A stretch of DNA of 64,000 bases from Euphorbia lathyris (GCF_963576675.1 NC_088916.1:80679501-80743500), one strand, 5' to 3'. Counted from the stretch's first letter, positions 1-13,077 are shown. Notes: a model not told the origin generated them from the sequence alone. Numbers and translations: made by a program.

Positions 1-720
1 TTTTTATAATTCACTTTTGAACATTATCCCATGGTTGTTGGTGAATTGTTTTTATATTTTTTAAATATTTTTATTTAATTGTGTTCTCCATTTGTTTCTA
101 TGATATAGTTTAAGATATTAAAGATATTGTTCATATTTTTCGATGAATTATGTCATGAATATTATTTTTTACTTGTTTTAGTCGTTTCAATGATATTATT
201 TTTCAAAATATTGTTTTTGTCACATTTTTAAGGATATATGTTACAAACATACATATTTTTTATATTAAATTATTTTACATTATTGTTTTGGATAGTATAA
301 TATACATTTTATTGCATTCATTTATATAATAATTTGTCTATCACAAGTAAGAAAATACAAAAAAAAATATAAATTTAATTAATCTCCGATATCTTTGTCC
401 CCCGGACTAGTATCTAACTTTTTTACATCTTGTCTAGATTCATGTCCAATGATCACGGTTGTACAAGAAAAAATGACATTAAAACCGATCAAATCTAGAT
501 GTATTTAAACCCGCCTATATATGTGTCAAGCTTGAAATTTATATAGGCATGACCTAATATAGTAAAATTAATTTAATAATAAATATTATATATATAAAAA
601 CTAAATAAAAATATGTAAGAGGTGGACTTATTTGGACTGAACTCGTTATTTAATTTTTACGTCTAAGCCCGACCAGGGCTAGCCCTATTAAATTGACAAC
701 GGCTTGGCATAAACGGCTCT
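1..720. other. AT-rich intergenic sequence
   Basis: Very AT-rich, with no open frame of note, no tRNA-like boxes and no clear terminal repeats. The last 60 bases hold GC-richer words (CCCGACCAGGGC) of the kind seen in the hAT-type element at 30748-31882, so a decayed fragment of that family may end here. Confidence 0.5.
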
Positions 721-1260
721 ATGGAGAGACAACATAAGCTCCAACCTAAGGCTTCCAATTTTGGTTATTCTATTTTTGTTCTTTCATTTATACATGTCAC
801 CATAATAAGATCAATTAATGAATGGACAAACTGTAAGAATAAATGGAGTAAACTAGCATTAGTCCATTTACTGATCCATTTATATTCCGTCCATAACCTA
901 ATCAGTTTAGGGTTAGGATTTAACCTAGCTATAAATAGATAGTTAAGGAGGCTAAACCTGACAGACCAACAAGACACCAAAAACAACACAAGAGAGACTG
1001 TACTAGGCAATCACTCTTTCTCTCTCCTAGCCGCCCCCTCTTTGTTCTCGGGTTGCGTTCTTAGTTCGTGGAACAACGAAGATTGCTCCTTCGGTGTAGT
1101 AACCTCCAAGATCGGTGATACGGAGCCAATGTTGATTACTTCCACTGCTGTTCAACGGATCTGCGTTACAAGAGGTAAGTCTAAATCTATTGATTTATTT
1201 ATTAATAGATCTGGGTTCATTACCCGTCCCTTAAAGGTTAGGTAAATTCATTTAGCTTCT
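721..1260 (+). repeat. LTR-like sequence with TATA box
   Basis: A TATA-box word (CTATAAATAG, about 929-938) is followed by a pyrimidine-rich leader and the segment GTTACAAGAGGTAAGTC with AT-rich sequence after it. This layout (promoter, leader, GC-richer tail) resembles the R-U5 part of a plant Ty1/copia LTR. I could not find TG..CA ends with a matching target-site duplication, so a solo or truncated LTR is an inference. An alternative is the promoter and first exon of an unrecognised transcript, because AAGAGGTAAGTC is also a good splice donor. Confidence 0.3.
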
Positions 1261-1413
1261 CCATTAAAACATTCACAAGCAATCTACAATACTAACTTTA
1301 AACTTGATAGTGATGTAACACAACATTGAGAAAATACACTCTTAATTTTATACCATAGTTGAATATTATAATTATCTAATATAATATAAATAATAATCTT
1401 ATAATTATTTATA

Positions 1414-1997
1414 GGGATAAGGTGCAAAAATACCTCTAGTGTTTATAACCACGAGCAATTTTATCTCTGGCATCTAAAATGGTACAGTTTTGCTTCTAAC
1501 ACTAGCCGTTAAGAGTAATTTTACTTCTAACATTGGCAAGTTTGATCAATTTCGGACATCATTATAAAACACCTATATTTTGTTCTTTATTCTACACCAA
1601 TTGCATATCAATTGTAACTAAAAAAAATCCATATTTTTTATGATTTAATAATAGAATTGGAGATTAATATTTTTAAATTCGGTGAAATATTTGAATTTTT
1701 TTTGTCAAACTCGTACATAATGCAATATTTTTTTAATTTTTTTTTTACGTCTAATCATATGTTTGTGATCTATTACTAATTAGTGATAAATGACACATAT
1801 GTAAAATATAGATGACAAGATTCATGAGCGAGAATATATTTTGATGAATTATTTCTCAAATTTGACCAAACTTATCAATATTATGAATAAAATTGCTCTT
1901 CATTGCCAACGTAAAGAATAAAATTACACAATTTTAGACGTTAAAGATAAAATTGCTCCTAATTGTGAACGTTAGGAATATTTTTACATCTTATCCT
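1414..1997. mobile_element. Mutator-like MITE, copy 1, with 9-bp TSD
   Basis: Terminal inverted repeats begin GGGATAAGGTGCAAAAATA on the left and are mirrored by ATTTTTACATCTTATCCT on the right. The element is flanked by identical 9-bp direct repeats TTATTTATA at 1405-1413 and 1998-2006, a target-site duplication length typical of Mutator-like elements. It has no coding capacity. Copies 2 and 3 lie at 2646-3206 and about 15537-16060. Confidence 0.75.
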
Positions 1998-2006
1998 TTA
2001 TTTATA

Positions 2007-2285
2007 AGTATATAACATATTAGAGAACTTCATTAGGATTTATTTCGGGATGGGGCAATGATCCCCACATAACATGATAGTACCTCCACCCTCACCAGCA
2101 TTTTGACTTCGAAAGCAAAATGTCTCGTGCCGCTTCCATTAGTTTGGATCCCGGTAAGTTTTGGGTATTCCCTCACCTTGTTGTCACTCCTAATCGAGAC
2201 CTCTAAATTGTTAGGACACCTCTTGGACTGGCTCGCTTAGCATTTTTAAGTATAAACTTGCGAAACCTGGTCTTGACTCATATAA
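2007..2285. other. intergenic, nothing recognised
   Basis: Mixed-composition sequence between two MITEs. I see no splice-consistent coding segment, RNA gene or repeat ends. Confidence 0.4.
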
Positions 2286-2510
2286 AGGGAATTAAGGGTT
2301 AAATTGTCCTTAATGTTGGTAGTCATAACCAATTTAGTCCGAATTGAAGTTTAGATATCAATTGAGTCCTCAAGTTGGCAAATTTTGACAAATTAACTAA
2401 AAAACAATCCGTTTTAATATCCAACAAATCATAAAATTTGAACCAATTCGTCAAAATTTGCCAATTTAAAAACTAAAATAATACCTAAACCTCGATTTGG
2501 GCTAATTTGA
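2286..2510. mobile_element. inverted-repeat MITE, related to 44029-44280
   Basis: The left arm (CAATTTAGTCCGAATTGAAG) and the reverse complement of the right arm (AAATTAGCCCAAATCGAGG) match imperfectly, so the segment folds back on itself. The same family recurs at 44029-44280. No coding capacity and no target-site duplication that I can assign. Confidence 0.45.
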
Positions 2511-3580
2511 AGGTTAAATGCACTATTGGTCATTGGACTTACATGGTTGTCTCAAAGTGGTCACGCAACTTCAATTTGTTTCAATAAAATCACTCAACTT
2601 TAAGTTTTGTCTCAATTAGGTCACTCCGACGATTCAATTATTAAAGGGTTAAGGTGCAAATATACGCCTAACGTTTTGGGTCAGGAGCAATTTTACCCCT
2701 AACATCTAAAATGGTGCAATTTTACCCCTAACGTTTGTAGCCAAGAGCAATTTTACCCCTAACGTTGATAAATTGGGTCAATTTCAGAAATAATTCATCA
2801 AACTGTCTTCTCGGTCATGAATCTTATCATCTACACTTCACATGTGCGTCATTTTATCAGTAACAAATCATAAACATATGATGGGATGTGAAAAAAATAA
2901 AAAAATAAAATAAAAATTATACTGTCTTTTGTACGAATTAGACAAAAAAAAAATAAAAAAATTACCGAATTTATAAATATTAATCTCCAATTTTATTATT
3001 AAATTACAAAAAACATGAAATCCTTTTTTTAGAACCAATTGATATACAATTGGTGCAAAATAATGAACAAAAATATATGTGTTTTATAATAGTGTTTGAA
3101 ATTGACCCAAATTACCAACGTTTGGGGCAAAATTGCTCTTGGCTACAAACGTTAGGGGCAAAATTGCACCATTTTAGACGTTAGGGGTATTTTTGCATAT
3201 TAACCCATTATTAAAATGATGACATGGGTGACACGTCAATATGAGTCAATTCAGATCTCTGACCGAAACGACACATACCTAGCAACCACATGTTGGTTAA
3301 TTTGATGGAAAAACAAAACTTACTTTTTTTCATAAAAATAATTGACACGTGGCTGCCCCGTGTCGTTTCGGTTAGAAATCTGAGTTAACTCATACTGACG
3401 TGTCAGCCATGACATTATTCTGATGCTTTTTAACCACTGAAATTGTCGAATTGACCTAATAAAATAAAATTTAAAATTAAGTAATTTTTTGAGGGCATAT
3501 TAAAATTGAATGACTATTTTGAGACAATCATATAATTTCAACCTGACTGGATAAAAGTTTGAGTGCTAGTTTACCCATAA
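2511..3580. mobile_element. TIR element interrupted by a Mutator-like MITE
   Basis: The left part (GGTTAAATGCACTATTGG; GGTTGTCTCAAAGTGG) is mirrored in inverted form by the right end near 3500-3580 (reverse complement GATTGTCTCAAAATAG). The two halves are separated by the MITE at 2646-3206. A better preserved copy of the family lies at 5991-6413 and shows the uninterrupted layout. Other fragments are near 5400-5590 and 9305-9420. Confidence 0.5.
2646..3206. mobile_element. Mutator-like MITE, copy 2, with 9-bp TSD
   Basis: Starts GGGTTAAGGTGCAAATATA and ends with the inverted form ATTTTTGCATATTAACCC. Flanked by identical 9-bp repeats ATTATTAAA at 2637-2645 and 3207-3215. The interior is in the opposite orientation to copy 1 at 1414-1997. 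It sits inside another TIR element (2511-3580), so it is the younger insertion. Confidence 0.75.
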
Positions 3581-3718
3581 TTTCATACAAAAGTCTACAT
3601 TTAAGCACACAACATTATGCCCTTAGTGAGGACAAAATGGTAATTTGAGCAAGAGGTATGGATAGAGATAATGTGGGATTCTAAGAACCGTATATGAGTG
3701 TTTGGATTCCAAACAGCC

Positions 3719-4697
3719 ATGGCTAGTGCTCGGAGCTTAGAAAGATGGACACTAAATTTTACTCAACCCATTTCAAAATCCACAGCCAAACAGAACCTAA
3801 ATCAGCAGCTTAATTTCTCAAGAATACCTAATTCGAGAAGATGTGCGATTTTGATATCTACTTTACCCTTTTTGAGCCTCACTTTGCTTCCTCGGACGTC
3901 GGAGGCCAGAGAAAGACGCAATCGGAAGAACATTCCTCTTGAAGATTATCTCACCGGAAGTTAGTTCACTTCTTCTTCTCTAATCTTTGATGTTCATTGT
4001 TTTTTAGCTTGTTCATTGAAGGAATTTTGGAAATTTTCGGTTCTTCATGTTGATAATTGGGATAAATGCGGTGGTTGTCTCAAAATGTTAAATCAACTTC
4101 AAAATTTATATCAATAAAATCATGGATTCATTTTCACCGCTATACAGGGGCTGAATCCTAAATAACTAATTAACTGAAATGATATGTGTTTTATGGGGCG
4201 TTTCTATTGGGACAGAGATAGAAATAAAGATTGGGATAAGTATAATGATAAATGATTGGGATAAGGATAAAAATATAATAGTCGAGAATTATTATTTAAT
4301 GTTTGGCATGTGAAATAAGGATGAGGATAAAATAATGCATTTTACTATTTTAACCTTACTTAAAATACATAACATTAATTTGAGGGAGAAGATGGAATTT
4401 TTCATCCTATTAAAATCGCAAGAGCTTATCCCACCTCCTTATACCGTCCCAGGATTTGAGGGATAAGAAGTTTATCCCCATCTGTCTCACTCTTCTATCT
4501 CCTAAACAAACAAGGGATAAACTTATCTCGTGTTTTTTTTATCCCTATCTCACCTCCAATATCCCTCCTAACAAACACCCTGTTAGTGTTCGAGTTTGTG
4601 TTAAAAATGGTAAATCCAAATCGAATCCAAAAATTTTAGTGTCACCTATTCGGATTAGTGTCGATTTCGTATGGTGTTTTTGAGTTACATGTAATTT

Positions 4698-4737
<40 letters not shown>

Positions 4738-7700
4738 ACGATAACTTTTAAAAATATAAGATAATATGTTACTATTTTTAAATATTTTGTACTCTCTCCG
4801 TTCCATTATATAAGTCGTTTTAGAAAGTAAATTTTTTTCCAAAATATAAGTCATTTTGGTTTTCCAAGGACTTTTGGTTTAGTTTTTTGGTCCAAACATT
4901 AAATTTTTTATCTTTATCTATGTGTTTTTTAACATTCCATTACTTATTGTCCAATCATTACAAGAGAGAGAAATTTTTTAAGTTAATTAATGTAAATTCA
5001 TTAATTTGACTCTTCGTTAATTGGATTTCTTAATTTGTGAGCGAGAAAATCTCTAGAATGACTTATATTATGGGGACGGAAGTAGTATCATTTTTATATT
5101 AGTATATTAATACTAATCATTGAAAAGTCAGTTAATATCATGTTAGAAGGTTATGTAATATGTTTATAACAATTTAGGAGGTTCGAATCATATTTGCAAT
5201 AAAATGACGTATAAAAATACGAGAGAATATAACAATAATTTTAAATATTCGTGTCGTTTTCGGGTTAGCACATCAACCCTAACCCAACCCAAAAATTTGC
5301 ATGTCAGTTTCGTGTCAATCCAAAAATGACAAATTACCTACTAAGCTAAATCCAAACACTAAAATTGAGTATCGATTTCGTGTGTACTTTTGCCACCTCT
5401 AAGTGAAAGTTACTAGTACTGACGTGGAAGCCACATCATATTCCGGTGCTTTTTTCCTCGTGATGTTGTTAGAGTCACTTTGATTATACAAAATTCAAAG
5501 TTGAATGATTTTATTGAGACAAATGAGTTTAAGTAGCCATTTTAAAACTACCGTAAAAGTTCAATGACCAATAATGCAATTTAACCCATTGATAATTTGT
5601 TAAAGGCTCAATACATTAGTTGTTTCCAAAGTTGTTCAAAATGCTTGATTGGCTCCTAAACTTATATAGTATTTCATTAACTTCCTAAACTTGTTTACAG
5701 CCGATGGATTGAAATATTATGATGTTGTGGAGGGAAAGGGACCATTAGCTGAAAAAGGATCAACAGTTGAGGTGCATTTTGACTGTATGTTTAGGGGTAT
5801 CACCGCGATATCAAGCCGGGAATCTAAGCTTTTAGCCGGAAATCGTTCAATTGCACAGGTTTGAGCATCTACTCTTACTGAAATAACTAACAGTCGTTTT
5901 TTATTCTAACCAAACATTTCTATATTTCTATTCTATTTTTCAGACGTAAAAGCATTTATTTAAGAATTGAACCCCAGTTGATTGTTTGCAGGTTAAATGC
6001 ACCATTGGTTACTGAATTTTTATGGTTGTATCAAAATGGTCGCTCAACTTCAATTTGTCGTAACAAAATCATTGAACTTTAAATTTTATTTCAATAAAGT
6101 CACTCCGGTGACAAGACCAAAAAGATACCAGCAATATGACGTGGCTTACACGTACTAGTCAACTTTCACAGAAAAAAATAGAAAAGAAAAAAAAATAATA
6201 AATAAATAAATAAAAATGAAGTAGAAAGTCCTGATTCAAAATGAACAAATTCAAACTTTTATTAACCGAAACGACATGTGGCGGCTACTTAATTGACACA
6301 TGCTGTTTCGGTCAGCTAGATGGCAACCATGTCGTTTAGTTGAATGATTTTATTGAAAAAAAATTGAAGTGGAGTGACCATGAAAATTTAGTAACCAACG
6401 GTGCATTTGACCCTACGATGGGAGACAGAACTTTTTCCCCCAAAGCTAATAGAAAGCACGGGTACGGTGAAGTGAAATTTTTTGAATGGTCCGGATCTAA
6501 GCGGGCCTAGCCAATAAAAACTTGACACATCAATATAGTTTTCACTCGTCGGATTCACTTGGACCTGAACTACAGTAGAATCTTTTCTGGTAAGAGCCAG
6601 CTAGAGATTTTACGCTCAAAGTTTAATATATGCAATTAAACTTTTAACTAGGAAAAAGTAGTCTAAAGAATGTTTGAACAACTTCGAATTGATTAACCGG
6701 ACCTAATAAAGTATCGTGGTTTTCATTAGCCGTATGTATTCAAAGTCGGAGCACCTCCGGGCAAGGAAAGGAAGAGAGAGTTTGTAGACAACCCCAATGG
6801 TCTATTCTCTGCACAGGCTTCCCCAAAACCCCCAGCTGCTTTGTATAAAGTAACCGAGGGAATGCGAGTAGGAGGAAAGGTGATACCGATGGTTTTAATC
6901 TCTCTAATTTCTACTACTTTTTTTTTATTTGGGATAAATTTCAAATTTATCCTTTAACGTTTTTAGGGGAAGCACTGATATATATCTAACGTAAGAAAAA
7001 GTAAAATTTTATCCTCAACATTTCCAACTTGAAACAGTTTTGGCCCAAACAACGGTACGTGAAACAATTTTGGGCTTGGTACAAAACCCGTAAAACCAGA
7101 CCCTTCCCTGGACCCAGAGACAAAGGCAGGGAGACACGGCATCCCCCACCATCAAGAACCACCCTTTATAGCGGTGTTTTCGCAATTGCCCACCCGTCCA
7201 TTTTCATCTGCGGGATGCTATTTGCACGCCTAATAGATGAAGGGTTGTGCATTTTTTGTCCCATGCCAGGCCAAATGCGTCGTTTTTGCTTCAATTGGGG
7301 CCAAAAAAAAAAAAAAAACTCAACCCGTATTGGTTGAGTATTTTTTTTTCCCGAAACATTTAAAGGCCGACTACACTTTCAGCCCGTATTTCAACCCGTA
7401 TTGCTGTGTTGGAAACGTTGAGAACAAAATTTAACAAAATTTTTTACGTTAGAAGTATATCAACATTTTCTCGAAAATATTAGGAGAAAATTTGAACGTT
7501 ATCTCTTTTTTCTTTTATCCGTTTTCCACTTTCAGAATTATTAACATTTTTCTACTATTTTTTTCACAGAGGACTGTAATTGTTCCTCCTGAAGCTGGCT
7601 ATGGCCAAAGGGGAATGAATGAGATCCCAGTAAAACTCTTATTCTACTTTCTCACTATGTTAAATTGCTAATATTACCGAAAGAGTTAGTTGTGAACATC

Positions 7701-8180
7701 AAATTCAGCTATTATCTTTTTTCTTATCTCCGTTTAAAATTGGATTATTTCACAGTTCGAAACAGGGTCTTTATAGGTTTTGTAACCACGTTAGACTTAA
7801 AAACTGCTTTCGAATTGTTAAAGATGTGATTTCAAACGTTAACGAAGTACAGAACTTTTAACGATGTATGATGTTGACAGAAATTTTTCCTAGTAATCAA
7901 GGGTCAATACGTATACATGTGATTAATATATTAATCAGGGCGTCGCAATGCGTTTTGCCTTGACTTGTATGATCAAATAACCTAGGGGTAACGCCCGTAT
8001 AATCATGTTATTACGATCTATATATTCCTTGTGATTATACATGATATATCTGCAATATAAATAATAATTGTGTCAACGAATCATATCGACTGAACTTGTT
8101 GAATGTTGTGTATGCAGCCAGGAGCTTCATTTGAGCTGAATATTGAGCTTTTGCAAGTAATGTCACCAGAAGAAAAGTAA
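3719..8180 (+). CDS. FKBP18: FKBP18-type peptidyl-prolyl isomerase, chloroplastic
   Basis: Five coding exons join in frame: 3719-3959, 5701-5858, 6730-6879, 7570-7629 and 8118-8180, all GT..AG, giving 223 residues. I recognise it as FKBP18 from the SEARERRxRK stretch, then DGLKYYDV, LLAGNRSIAQ, PGKERKREFVDNPNGLFSAQ and VPPEAGYGQRGMNEIPPGA. FKBP proteins are FK506-binding-fold prolyl isomerases; the lumenal members are implicated in photosynthetic complex assembly, but the exact role of FKBP18 is not known to me. The N-terminus is a serine/asparagine-rich plastid transit region, then a twin-arginine (SRR, about residues 40-42) before a hydrophobic stretch and a cleavage-like SEA. This suggests Tat-dependent import into the thylakoid lumen. 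The start is the ATG at 3719; an in-frame ATG at 3698 would add seven residues. Introns 1-3 are filled with MITEs. The frame is intact. Confidence 0.93.
4194..4582. mobile_element. Tourist-like (PIF/Harbinger) MITE in FKBP18 intron 1
   Basis: Begins TGGGGCGTTTCTATTGGGA and ends CTAACAAACACCCTG; the ends are inverted relatives and are flanked by TTA on both sides (4191-4193, 4583-4585), as expected for PIF/Harbinger. The interior is rich in GGGATAAGGATAA-type words. A second copy in opposite orientation is at 20446-20967. Confidence 0.6.
4701..4734. repeat. (TA)n microsatellite
   Basis: Uninterrupted TA dinucleotides, about 17 units, inside FKBP18 intron 1. Confidence 0.9.
4792..5085. mobile_element. 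Stowaway (Tc1/mariner) MITE in FKBP18 intron 1
   Basis: Left terminus CTCTCTCCGTTCCATTATAT and right terminus ATTATGGGGACGGAAGTAG are the classic Stowaway inverted repeats (CTCCCTCCGTCCC type). The flanking dinucleotide is TA on both sides (4790-4791, 5086-5087). No coding capacity. Confidence 0.8.
5991..6413. mobile_element. TIR MITE in FKBP18 intron 2
   Basis: Left end GGTTAAATGCACCATTGG is mirrored by right end CCAACGGTGCATTTGACCC. It is the best preserved copy of the family that also occurs at 2511-3580. The interior carries imperfect inverted words (GACGTGGC / GTTTCGGTCAG). No target-site duplication was clear. Confidence 0.55.
6933..7505. repeat. inverted-repeat segment in FKBP18 intron 3
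   Basis: Sequence near 6945-7030 (AACGTTTTTAGGGG, ATATATCTAACGTAAG) is approximately mirrored near 7440-7500 (TACGTTAGAAGTATAT, TATTAGGAGAAAATTT). This indicates a decayed TIR element of about 570 bp. The central part is GC-richer and contains a run of A at about 7303-7317. Confidence 0.4.
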
Positions 8181-8797
8181 ACCCAATTTTTGGTAGATGA
8201 AATTTTTGTTTGTGCAGTGGAAAAGGCAATTTAACTTAATTATTACCTAAAATTCACATTATTATTTTTCTTATTACAACATTCACATTATTTGTTGATA
8301 TTGTGTATATGTATATACATGATCGCAATTTGGATTATGAATATCATGTCATAATCGTTTCATATTATTTATACGTTATAATATATGTTTCATACGATAT
8401 AATGAAAAAAAAAATGTATTTAGTGAATCATGTTGTCTTTATTAATCGTGTTCGAATTGCTATACTTTAATTCTCTCTAATTAGATTGTTAATATATGGC
8501 TAATTGAAACTATATCTAATTTGCATTTATACTATAGTTTTATCACATTTGACTTTATTCTAATCACAATTTGTCATTTTATTTAAAAATCACGTTGGTT
8601 AATTTGTGTATAAAAACTCGCTAGAATTTTGATGTGATACATAAAAAATAGTTACACACATTCCAACTAAACGTCACATCAAATAAGGATGTGATTTCAA
8701 ATAAAAATATGTATTTGGATGTGCCACATGGCATACATGGTTGCTGCGTTTCTACCATGTCAGTCATAAAAGTCAAACATATACCGCATGACACTTA

Positions 8798-9231
8798 TAG
8801 CATCTCTAGTGGAATTCCTTGTGACTTTGAAGACTTAGAAGTACCCAACCACTAGAGAGTATATCACTAGAATTAGTTTGTTATCTATTTTGTTAACAAC
8901 CTTTTTCTGACAAACAAAAACAAATAAAATAGTTAAGATAATGGGAAGTAAACAACACGCAGGGCCCAATGCAATAGCTTCTGGGGCGTGTAACTCAGGC
9001 GCCAGAGATGGCAAGTCTGGCGCCTGCAATTCCACAAAAGGTAGTGGGTTTTTTTTATTAAAATATTACTTTTAGTTCAGTTTTATTTATTAAATTTCTT
9101 TTTTGATCCTGCATAATTTCTTTTTCACCCCATAATATTTAAAATAACTAATCTATTCTAGTGGTATGTATTCTTTGTTTGTTATTTGTCTTAGTTGGCA
9201 TCAAAGAGGTGTTTCCACCACTAAAGATGCT
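8798..9231. mobile_element. putative hAT-like MITE with internal hairpin
   Basis: The left end AGCATCTCTAGTGG and the right end CCACTAAAGATGCTC are inverted relatives, of the GAGCATCTCTAGTGG type common in plant MITEs. No 8-bp target-site duplication could be assigned. A strong GC-rich hairpin lies inside at 8996-9026. Confidence 0.45.
8996..9026. repeat. perfect 11-bp-stem hairpin
   Basis: CAGGCGCCAGA at 8996-9006, a 9-base loop, and its exact complement TCTGGCGCCTG at 9016-9026. It stands out in AT-rich surroundings and sits within the putative MITE at 8798-9231. Confidence 0.8.
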
Positions 9232-9736
9232 CTTAGTTGGCATATAGCTTACTGTCTCATGTGTCATGTCACCATCTAGTGAGTTTTTGTATTCGAAGTG
9301 GTCAGAATAAGTCGATCAAAATCAAAAGTAAGCTTCAGTGGTTTTATTGAACGAAAATAGAGTTCAGTAAACTTTGTGAAACATACCCCAATTTTCAATA
9401 ACCATAGGTGCATTTTACCCTTATTTCAAGACGACAGTGTACCAAACACGGCAATTCGTCAAATTGTGATACTTTATCAATTGACAACTTGGTTAATGTT
9501 TTCTAGCACGTAGCTAAACGAAGCTCATAATAAGGGTTCACAAATTCAATCGTTTTTACTCACCTGCACTCGTCTCTGGTCTTTCCTTGTACCAAGTGAA
9601 AAGACAAATCTATAATCGTAGCCTAAAAGTTTAACCTAGCAAAAATAACCATGCACGATTGCAGTTATACTCGTAAATTATAGATTAGAAGACAATCAAA
9701 ACTTCTGGCTCGAAAATGGTACTCTACCCGTTTAAT

Positions 9737-12700
9737 TTATATCCCGTTGATGTACTCCAAAAGATCTTCGATGTCCTGCCTCAAGGCTATCACTTTCTGT
9801 TGCACTGGTGAGACTCTGTTCTCGATTTCTCGTCCCCCTAGCTTTTTCTCGTAGCAGTCGACTATTGTTGAGTGCTTAGCCATCAACCTCTCTTGCAATT
9901 CTTTCTCCTTGGCCACCAGCTCCTCCACCTGCATAAATAGCTTTTATAGGTCACTAAATAGGGAAACTACAGATGGGCATTGGCCAATAATAAAAAAAAA
10001 AAAGGCGGCCCGGTGCCCTACGCGTCTCTGCTGAGCGAGGGTCCGGGGAGGGGTCCCACCACAAGGGTGTACTGGGGGCAAGCCTTCCCCTGCCAATAAG
10101 ACTCGAACCCGTGACCTCTTGGTCACACGACAACGTTGTTTACCGTTGCGCCAAGGCTAATAGGATGGAAAAATTACACATGACCCCCAACACGGCATGA
10201 AAACGACACAAAATTAGTGAGTTTGCGTTTAGCTTAGTAGGTAATGAGTTATTTTCGGGTCAACCCAAAATTGACACGACAATTTTCAGGTCATGTCTCA
10301 TGTCATTCTAGTGGTTTTGGGTTTATGTTGTTAATGCTTGACATTATATTTGCAGATTGGGTCATTCTAGTAGGTTGAATCGTGTAACAGGTCAGTTCAG
10401 GTTAGCAAGTTCGGTCATGTCAAGTTAACATGTTAAGTTATTTGCATGTATAACTCCTGTAGTGTCGTGTTTGTAGCAGGTGATGTTAGTATTTGATTTG
10501 TGGACATTAACAAGTTTTCATATTGTGTTTATGTCTTCCTTTTTTACAATAACCCAAAATTTGCACGTCAAAAACGTGACCCACTCACACGAATTGCCAC
10601 CTCTAATAATTACCAGTGGCCACTAATGCATGAAGAATTCTAATAACTACTAAATGATGGCTTGACCTTTTTTTTTTTTTTGGTATTTACGATAATGAAA
10701 TCCGAATCGTCTAACTAATGAAACTGAAATACATCCCTAGCCGTTATGTAGTTGCATTATGTGCAATAATGTAAAAAAAAAAAAACAGAAATAGCAACTG
10801 GACCTTGGGCATGATATGAGCAGCTGTAGGAGATGATTGCAAGAATGCTAGCAACGGTTTCAGCTCTTTTGAATACTCCTTCAACAAGCTATCAGCTAGC
10901 TTCCTTGCGGATTTACAAGCTTGAACATCCCCTACCCTAGAAAGATCACGGAGTGATGCTTCTAATTTATCATGTGCAGCTAAACATTGGTTAATGATAC
11001 TCTCGACCTGCTGAACTGTTGCCCGCACCTGAAAATTATGAATAAATACTAAATGATGAATGTAAATTTTCATAGTAAATAAATACACTTTTACTGAACC
11101 TATGTAAACATCCTACGTACCTCATCCCACTGCAGTTTTGCCAAATAGGAAGCCGACGACTTGGAGATTGACAAGTCAACGTGCACGTATACAATGCAAG
11201 CAACAAAGAGGAGGAAAAACCCAAAAATCAGCATAAGTGGCTCTCTAAGCATCGAAAGTTTGCTGAACTTGTAATAGACCTGCATTATCAAAATATAACT
11301 TCTCAACATTCATATTCAAACATATAGCTTATGAAACAAAGCAAGAACAGTTATTGTTTCTTTTGAATTTTTCTTAGACTAGCAAAGTTTATACAAATTC
11401 GAACAATAATATATACAGTTCATCAAGACTGCAGTAGGCAACCAATCGAAGAGAAAAAGGTCGCAATCAGGCAAGGGTTACCTGGAAATTCTGATAATGC
11501 TCTGGCACAGCATTGGACTTTTCCAGGACAATTACTGGCCTACCAGCAATATCCAAGTGGGAAAGTTTGGTCTGCAAAAACCCAAAACAGCTACTCAATA
11601 AATGTAGATAGAAGAAAAAAGAAAGTGTACTTATGATTAGAATAATCCAAAACAACAGTGTGTTAAGAATACAAGAGAAGGAAAGGAGGATCAAGTAAAT
11701 TGAAATTTACCTCTTGCCTCTCCGTTACAGGAAATGGAGTAGAAACATATTGAAATTTGGACCCCTCAGGCAAAACAACCTGCAATTGATATATCGAGTT
11801 AAGACTGCTATGAAGAAAGCAACTGTAAGGATATACAAATAACCCAAAACCAAATAACAACTATGTCAATAACCTTCACAATGAGATTATCAATGACCAA
11901 CTCATGCATAGGTGAACCAAAGGGGAAGTTCAGGTAACGTTGCTTTGCTGACTGAAACAAAAAGTCTGCAAGTGGCAAACCATATCCAATGGTAAAAGCA
12001 GTTCTCCAACCTCCAATCATTGGATATCTAGGTTCAATAATGAGCTCTGTCTGCATTTAAAAATGCCATTCGATTAGAAAGCAGCAATTTTGAAAAATTG
12101 TATATATATATATAAAGCCAACGTCTACCTTTGAAGAGTCGCTACTCAGATGAGATGTTGATATATTCCCAATTTCATCCCTATAATAAATGGAATGAGC
12201 TCTTGCAGGCAAAGTTGCAACAAAAAATTTGATGGCTGTTGCTCCTCGGATGTTGGGTCTGGCCTGATAATCAAGCCTGCAGAAGATAGAAAACAAATTC
12301 AGGATCAAACTCTTAAACGTCATGAAAATAGAAACTCAAATGAACTTAATAACTGACCTTGAAAATTCACCCTTGCTTTTAGCACCTCCATGGACAATAT
12401 TGTAATATTCTGTGACCTGAACATTGCCCCAATGCGAGATTTCTATCTCTCGAACTAACTCATGAGCAACAGCAAATGGAGTATTGGTCTCGAAATGTAT
12501 GATTATGGGAGAGAATGAGTAGGGAGGAAGATTTTCGTATGGACCATATTTGATCTCTGAGCCATGAACCTTTGTGTTTTCAAGCTTGGTGTATGACTCT
12601 ATTCTGGCATCAGGAAGTTTAACACTAACTGACTGCACCTTTACCACATACGGAGATAAATATTGTGCAGTATCCTGAAATAATACTAACTGAATATCAG

Positions 12701-13077
12701 CCTGAGTAATTTTCTCAGGATATGGCTGTAGTGTACGAGCCAATACTGCCAATACTTCCAAAGTCAGTGAATCTCCTTCACCTAGTTCCTTGGGAAATGA
12801 TATAGAATAAGCATTCAATTTAGGAGGCATTCCTTTAGGATTGACATTCCTAGCGGGGAGGTTAACACCATAACTTTTTGTTTTGCCTTTTCCTTCAACA
12901 GTTTTTGCTGACAAAAATGCCAAATTCTTTGCCTGAAGCTCAGGAAATGTCAGCAACAACTCTGAAACTGAACCAGGACCAGCATTCTCGACCTACAGAA
13001 TTACATTCAATGAAACACCTGAATGAGCTAATTATAAATTTCAATTGACAGAATTCACATCTACAATTAAACAATCT

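Larger units (their letters stand above)
8181..9736. other. intergenic between convergent FKBP18 and OST1 genes
   Basis: The two genes converge here, so this stretch holds both 3' ends. Most is AT-rich with MITE remnants (8798-9231 and 9305-9420, listed or described separately). I see no further coding exon. Confidence 0.5.
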
